Shown: positions 60,461 to 64,000 of the stretch, piece by piece
Position numbering within the stretch: position 1 is the first letter of the stretch
How the letters are laid out: each line of letters begins with the position of its first letter
Source of the DNA: Microbacterium sp. SORGH_AS_0428
GTDB lineage: Bacteria > Actinomycetota > Actinomycetes > Actinomycetales > Microbacteriaceae
Length of the DNA stretch: 64,000 nt
Direction of reading: 5' to 3'
Assembly (NCBI RefSeq): GCF_031453615.1
Contig: NZ_JAVIZT010000001.1
Location: forward strand, 1,302,001-1,366,000
Made by a program: the position numbers and the translations under genes
The notes under the pieces: model-generated
What the model was told of the DNA's origin: nothing
Database searches by the model: none
The model's input: the letters and a program-made list of their open reading frames with translations, nothing else

Positions 60461-61618
60461 TCAGATCGCGGCGAGCGCCGCATCGAGATCGGCGACGAGA
60501 TCGTCCGCGTCCTCGATGCCGACCGAGAGCCGCACGACCTCCACGGGCACCGCCAGTTCGGTTCCCCGTACCGACGCGTGGGTCATCGCGTCGGGGTAGT
60601 TCACGAGGGACTCGACGCCCCCGAGCGACTCGGCGAGCGTGAACAGTCGCGTGGACTCGGCGAAGCGACGGGCCGCGGCCTGGTCGGCGAGCGCGAGCGA
60701 CACGATGCCGCCGAACCCGCTCATCTGGGTGCGCGCGATGTCGTGACCGGGATGCGCCGACAGGCCGGGGTAGTACACGGCGGCGACCCGCTCGTGGCCG
60801 GCGAGGAAGTTCGCGACGGCGTGGCCGTTCTCGCTGTGGCGCTGCATCCGCACTCCGAGGGTCTTGATGCCGCGCGTGGTCAGCCAGGCGTCGAACGGGC
60901 TCGAGACCGCGCCGACGGCGAACTGGAGGAAGCGCGCCGCCTCGGCGAGCTCCGCGTCGTTCGTGACGAGTGCACCGCCGACGACGTCGGAGTGGCCGCC
61001 GAGGTACTTGGTCGTGGAGTGCACGACCACGTCCGCGCCGAGCGCGAGCGGCTGCTGCAGAGCGGGGGTCGCGAACGTGTTGTCGACCACGACGAGCGCA
61101 CCCGCCGCGTGCCCGAGGCGAGCGAGCCCCGCGATGTCGCTGACCTTCAGCAGGGGGTTGGAGGGCGTCTCGACCCAGAGGATGCGGGCCGGCCGCTCCT
61201 CGAGGGCCGCGGCGACCGCATCCAGATCGCTCATGTCGACCACGCGGAGCGTGACGCCCCACGGGCCGAGCACGCGCGCGAGCAGCCGGTAGGTGCCTCC
61301 GTAGACGTCACTGCCGAGCAGGACCTCGTCGCCCGGCTTCAGCACGGCGCGCAGCAGCGCATCCTCTGCCGCGAGTCCGGACGAGAACGACAGTGCATGC
61401 TCTCCGTGCTCGATCGCGGCGAGCTGCGTCTCCAGGGCCGTGCGGGTCGGGTTGCCGCTGCGGCCGTACTCGTAGCCGCCGCGAAGACCCCCGATCCCGT
61501 CCTGGGCGAACGTGGTGCTCATGTGGATCGGCGGGATGACCGCGCCGGTGGTGGGGTCGAAGTCCTGGCCTGCGTGAACCGCGAGACTGGCGAAGGCGCG
61601 GGCTGCGGGGTTGGTCAT
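60461..61618 (-). CDS. metB: Cystathionine gamma-synthase / trans-sulfuration enzyme
   Basis: A 385-residue PLP enzyme. Blocks are YEYGRSGNPTRTALETQLAA, SSGLAAEDALLR, GDEVLLGSDVYGGTYRLLAR, LWVETPSNPLLKVSDIAGLA, DNTFATPALQQPLALGADVV and the PLP lysine in HSTTKYLGGHSDVVGG. It makes cystathionine from an activated homoserine and cysteine, or in reverse cleaves cystathionine to cysteine. The ATG overlaps the cbs stop (ATGA). Paired with cbs, a cysteine-forming gamma-lyase role is as likely as gamma-synthase; sequence alone cannot tell. Confidence 0.92.
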   Translation of the reverse strand: MTNPAARAFASLAVHAGQDFDPTTGAVIPPIHMSTTFAQDGIGGLRGGYEYGRSGNPTRTALETQLAAIEHGEHALSFSSGLAAEDALLRAVLKPGDEVLLGSDVYGGTYRLLARVLGPWGVTLRVVDMSDLDAVAAALEERPARILWVETPSNPLLKVSDIAGLARLGHAAGALVVVDNTFATPALQQPLALGADVVVHSTTKYLGGHSDVVGGALVTNDAELAEAARFLQFAVGAVSSPFDAWLTTRGIKTLGVRMQRHSENGHAVANFLAGHERVAAVYYPGLSAHPGHDIARTQMSGFGGIVSLALADQAAARRFAESTRLFTLAESLGGVESLVNYPDAMTHASVRGTELAVPVEVVRLSVGIEDADDLVADLDAALAAI

Positions 61619-62625
61619 CGTTGTGCTCCTTCGTCGGTGCGGGCTTCGGCGAGCCGGCTCGTGGTCTGTTCGACGGCGAATCCGTGATCGGTCATCCAGG
61701 CGTCGTCGAAGATCTTGCTGAGGTAGCCGCGGCCGTGATCGGGCAGCACCACGACGACCACGGCGTCGGCGGGGAGCTCGCGCGCGGCGCGGAGGGCGGC
61801 GACGACCGCCATGCCGCCAGATCCGCCCACGAGCAAGCCCTCCTCGCGGGCCAGGCGGCGCGTCATGGCGAAGGCCTCGGCGTCGTCCACGCGCTCGTAG
61901 CGGTCGACGACGGCGGGGTCGAAGGTCGTGGGCCAGAAGTCCTCGCCGACCCCCTCGACGAGGTAGCCGTGCAGCGGGCCGCCGGAGTAGATCGACCCCT
62001 CGGGGTCGGCGCCGATCACAGTGACGCGACCCTGGGAGGCCTGCTTGAGGAAGCGGCCCGTGCCGCTGATGGTGCCGCCGGTGCCGATGCCCGCGACGAA
62101 GTGGGTGACGGCGCCGTCGGTGTCGGCCCAGATCTCCGGCCCCGTGGTCTCGAAGTGTCCGCGCGGGCCGTTCTGGTTGGCGAACTGGTTCGGCTTGAAC
62201 GCCCCGGGGATCTCTCGCGCCAGCCGGTCGGAGACGCTGTAGTACGAGTCCGGATGCTCGGGCGGAACGGAAGTGGGCGTCATCACGACCTCGGCGCCGT
62301 AGGCCCGCAGCACCGCGACCTTCTCGCCGGCGAACTTGTCGGGGACGACGAAGATCATCCGGTAGCCGCGCTCGAGCGCGACCAGCGCCAGGCCGACGCC
62401 GGTGTTGCCGCTGGTCGGCTCGACGATCGTGCCACCGGGCTGCAGCAGTCCGTCGCGTTCTGCGGCGTCGATGATGTTCTTCGCGATGCGGTCCTTGGCG
62501 GAGCCACCGGGGTTGAAGTACTCGACCTTGGCGAGCACCGTCGCGGCGATGCCGTCGGTGACGCGGTTCAGTTTGACGAGGGGGGTGTTGCCGACGAGCG
62601 CGGCGACGCTGGATGCGTAACGCAT
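61615..62625 (-). CDS. cbs: Cystathionine beta-synthase (catalytic domain only)
   Basis: A 336-residue PLP fold-type II enzyme. VGNTPLVKLNRV, the PLP Lys in FNPGGSAKDRIAKN, IVEPTSGNTGVGLALVALE and VAGIGTGGTISGTGRFLKQ are the expected motifs. It condenses serine (or O-acetylserine) with homocysteine or sulfide. The protein ends at the catalytic domain; the CBS-domain pair of typical ~460-residue actinobacterial cbs is missing, so allosteric control is probably absent. ATG 62625 is chosen because the family starts at RYASSVAAL. Translationally coupled to metB. Confidence 0.9.
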   Translation of the reverse strand: MRYASSVAALVGNTPLVKLNRVTDGIAATVLAKVEYFNPGGSAKDRIAKNIIDAAERDGLLQPGGTIVEPTSGNTGVGLALVALERGYRMIFVVPDKFAGEKVAVLRAYGAEVVMTPTSVPPEHPDSYYSVSDRLAREIPGAFKPNQFANQNGPRGHFETTGPEIWADTDGAVTHFVAGIGTGGTISGTGRFLKQASQGRVTVIGADPEGSIYSGGPLHGYLVEGVGEDFWPTTFDPAVVDRYERVDDAEAFAMTRRLAREEGLLVGGSGGMAVVAALRAARELPADAVVVVVLPDHGRGYLSKIFDDAWMTDHGFAVEQTTSRLAEARTDEGAQR

Positions 62626-62863
62626 GGAGGTGTCCCTGGGTGCGGCGGGGCCCGGCTGCGGGGAGCCCGCGGGTTGTCGGAGGTTATCGGTGAGGGTGCG
62701 CGAGAGGGCGCACGGGATCACTCAGCGACAACAACGACAGGTAAGCACAGTGCGACCCTACCAGAGCCCGCGCACCGCTCGCTCCCCGCATCCGCCCGCG
62801 TCCGTGACGGGATGTGACGATGCGCGACGAGGTGTGACGGCTCGGATCGGATGCCGCCGACCC
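62626..62863. other. Divergent intergenic region between cbs and the MetQ-like gene
   Basis: No gene seen. On the minus strand TAGGGT (~62760) could be a -10 for cbs, with a ~130-nt leader that shows no known riboswitch consensus. On the plus side the structured MetQ leader begins at 62864. Confidence 0.4.
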
Positions 62864-62942
62864 GGTGTGGCGCAATGGGGCATCGCGATCCACGGGTCGC
62901 CCCGCACAGCACACCGAGCCCTGCGCCACCGGCGCAAGGGCC
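62864..62942 (+). promoter_or_regulatory. Structured leader of the MetQ-like gene
   Basis: Nested stems GGTGTG/CACACC (62864-62869, 62910-62915) and GGGGC/GCCCC (62877-62881, 62899-62903) are followed by a second hairpin GCCCTGCGCC / GGCGCAAGGGC (62918-62941) that ends 7 nt before the AAGGAG. It could be a methionine- or SAM-responsive leader, but it does not match the SAM-I or SAM-IV consensus I know. Confidence 0.4.
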
Positions 62943-62960
62943 AGAGCAAGGAGACACCCC

Positions 62961-63941
62961 ATGTCCGAGAAGCCGTCCGAATCCCCCGACCTGCGAACGA
63001 CCCTCGACGCCTCGCGCAGGCGTCGGCGCACCACCTGGCTGAGCGTCGCGGCCATCGCCGTCGTGGCCGTCATCGTCGGCGTCGTCGCGATCGTCGCGAA
63101 CCTCACCCGCTCCGACGAGCCGGCCGCCGCCGCGGGCGGCGACGAGCGTCTCGCCCTGCGCATCGCCGTCAGCGAGGACTCCGACTTCCAGAGCGCCGTC
63201 GCCGACATCGCCGCGGAGAAGGGACTCGACGTGACCTGGGTCAACGTCGACGACTGGGTGCTGCCGAACACGGAGCTCGCCGCCGGGACGGTCGACGGCA
63301 ACGCGTTCCAGCACATCCTCTACCTCTCCAACTTCAACGCCCAGAACGACGAGGACCTGACGCCGGTCTTCTCGACGGTCATCACCCAGTGGGGCATCTT
63401 CTCCGCGACCCTCGGCGACACCGACGAGATCCCCGACGGCGGGCGCATCGCCATCCCCGACGACCCCTCCAACGGCGGTCGCGCACTCGGCATCCTGGCC
63501 TCGGCGGGCCTCATCGAGCTGAGCAAGGATGCGGGCGACTTCCCCTCGGTCGACGACGTCACCGCCAACCCGAAGAACCTGGAGTTCGTGCCGATCGCGG
63601 CGACCACCATCCCGCAGCAGTTCGACGATCCCAGCCTGTCCGCGGTCGTGGTCGGTCTGTCGTACTTCGACCCGTCGCAGGGGATCACCGCGGACAAGGC
63701 CCTGTACCTCGACGACTCGCTCGATGAGAAGAACCTTCCCTACATCAACGTCGTCGCCAGCCGTGCCGACAACGCGGACGACCCGGCGTGGAAGGTCCTC
63801 GAGGAGGCGTACGCCGACCCGCGCGCGGCCGCCGCGCTCGAGAAGGAGGACAAGGGCGCGACGGTGCTCGTGCAGATCCCCGTCGACACCCTGCGCACGA
63901 AGCTCGCCGACCTCGAGAAGTCCGCGGCCGCCAACGGCTGA
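62961..63941 (+). CDS. MetQ/NlpA-family methionine-binding protein
   Basis: A 326-residue protein. After a basic N-terminus (LDASRRRRRTTW) one membrane helix (~25-50) anchors it; no lipobox Cys is present, unlike standard MetQ lipoproteins. The binding fold has LDVTWVNVDDWVLPNTELAA, GTVDGNAFQHILYLSNFNA, PDDPSNGGRALGILASAGLI and YINVVASRADNADDPAWKVL. It would deliver methionine or a relative to a MetNP transporter. AAGGAG lies 6 nt before the ATG. Divergent from cbs-metB, consistent with sulfur amino acid metabolism. A strong terminator follows, so metN and metP are not co-transcribed downstream. Confidence 0.88.
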   Translation: MSEKPSESPDLRTTLDASRRRRRTTWLSVAAIAVVAVIVGVVAIVANLTRSDEPAAAAGGDERLALRIAVSEDSDFQSAVADIAAEKGLDVTWVNVDDWVLPNTELAAGTVDGNAFQHILYLSNFNAQNDEDLTPVFSTVITQWGIFSATLGDTDEIPDGGRIAIPDDPSNGGRALGILASAGLIELSKDAGDFPSVDDVTANPKNLEFVPIAATTIPQQFDDPSLSAVVVGLSYFDPSQGITADKALYLDDSLDEKNLPYINVVASRADNADDPAWKVLEEAYADPRAAAALEKEDKGATVLVQIPVDTLRTKLADLEKSAAANG

Positions 63942-63963
63942 TCCGCCTCTGCGCGCGCTGCAC

Positions 63964-64000
63964 TCGCTCGGCGACCGACAAGACCCCGGTCGCCGAGCGA
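63964..64000 (+). terminator. Terminator after the MetQ-like gene (at window end)
   Basis: Perfect 14-bp arms TCGCTCGGCGACCG / CGGTCGCCGAGCGA (63964-63977, 63987-64000) with a 9-nt loop, 22 nt after the stop. The sequence ends at the window edge, so any tail is unseen. Confidence 0.8.

Noticed and set aside
62626..62760. SAM/SAH riboswitch upstream of cbs
   Set aside because: No consensus block or pseudoknot pattern could be found by eye on the minus strand.
62864..62942. SAM-I or SAM-IV riboswitch upstream of the MetQ-like gene
   Set aside because: Stems are present but the conserved core sequences of these classes are not; kept only as an unclassified structured leader.

Overview
The window is a high-GC chromosomal segment of an actinobacterium, most likely a Microbacteriaceae member close to Microbacterium. 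The basis is the family content (DUF222/HNH endonuclease, DUF6907, MASE1-type sensor kinase, LPXTG-anchored exoenzymes), the many start codons placed 6-7 nt after a TANNNT hexamer (leaderless starts), and the very frequent word GGATGCGG/CCGCATCC. No rRNA, tRNA, phage, integrase, transposase or CRISPR array was seen.

Layout. 1-4.6 kb: surface/secreted enzymes (tail of a probable GH30-type glycosidase; LPTTG-anchored metallophosphoesterase with LamG domain). 4.6-5.8 kb: small genes with two copies of a perfect operator-like palindrome. 5.8-10.5 kb: SulP transporter divergent from a MerR regulator, a membrane protein, and a DUF222-HNH protein. 10.8-13.9 kb: a two-gene operon of a membrane-anchored cohesin protein and a secreted dockerin-amidase, a minimal cohesin-dockerin pair. 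14-22.3 kb: membrane proteins, an orphan sensor kinase, an alpha/beta hydrolase cluster, and an XRE-cupin regulator with a flavin monooxygenase. 22.4-30.4 kb: a minus-strand sugar operon (ABC binding protein, two permeases, class II aldolase, ADP-dependent sugar kinase, mannose-6-phosphate isomerase-like protein) with a divergent DeoR regulator. 30.7-36.2 kb: glycan genes (GT2-like, GT1, HEAT-GT4 fusion, pyruvyl transferase). 36-41 kb: lysozyme-like protein, membrane-attached sigma factor and LuxR regulator. 42-47.7 kb: galU, a DivIVA-like coiled coil, a soluble sensor kinase, a TetR operon, and three copies of what looks like one small-RNA family. 47.9-60.3 kb: a large surface hydrolase, a Mn riboswitch-terC unit, two frameshifted genes, and a response regulator/sensor kinase region. 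60.4-64 kb: cbs-metB and a MetQ-like binding protein.

Two families of intergenic palindromic repeats occur: a 67-nt element present four times (17048, 22314, 22955, 30482) and a second element present twice at 16.3-16.5 kb. The most novel-looking signals are the cohesin/dockerin-amidase operon, the three-copy small-RNA family (42.1, 44.7 and 46.4 kb), the sigma factor fused to membrane segments with a Pro/Ser tail, and the sugar operon that pairs an ADP-dependent kinase with a ketose-bisphosphate aldolase.

Two genes (PatB/MalY-like aminotransferase; GH114-like lipoprotein) are each broken by a single extra base. They lie within 2.6 kb of each other, so sequencing or assembly error should be excluded before calling them pseudogenes.
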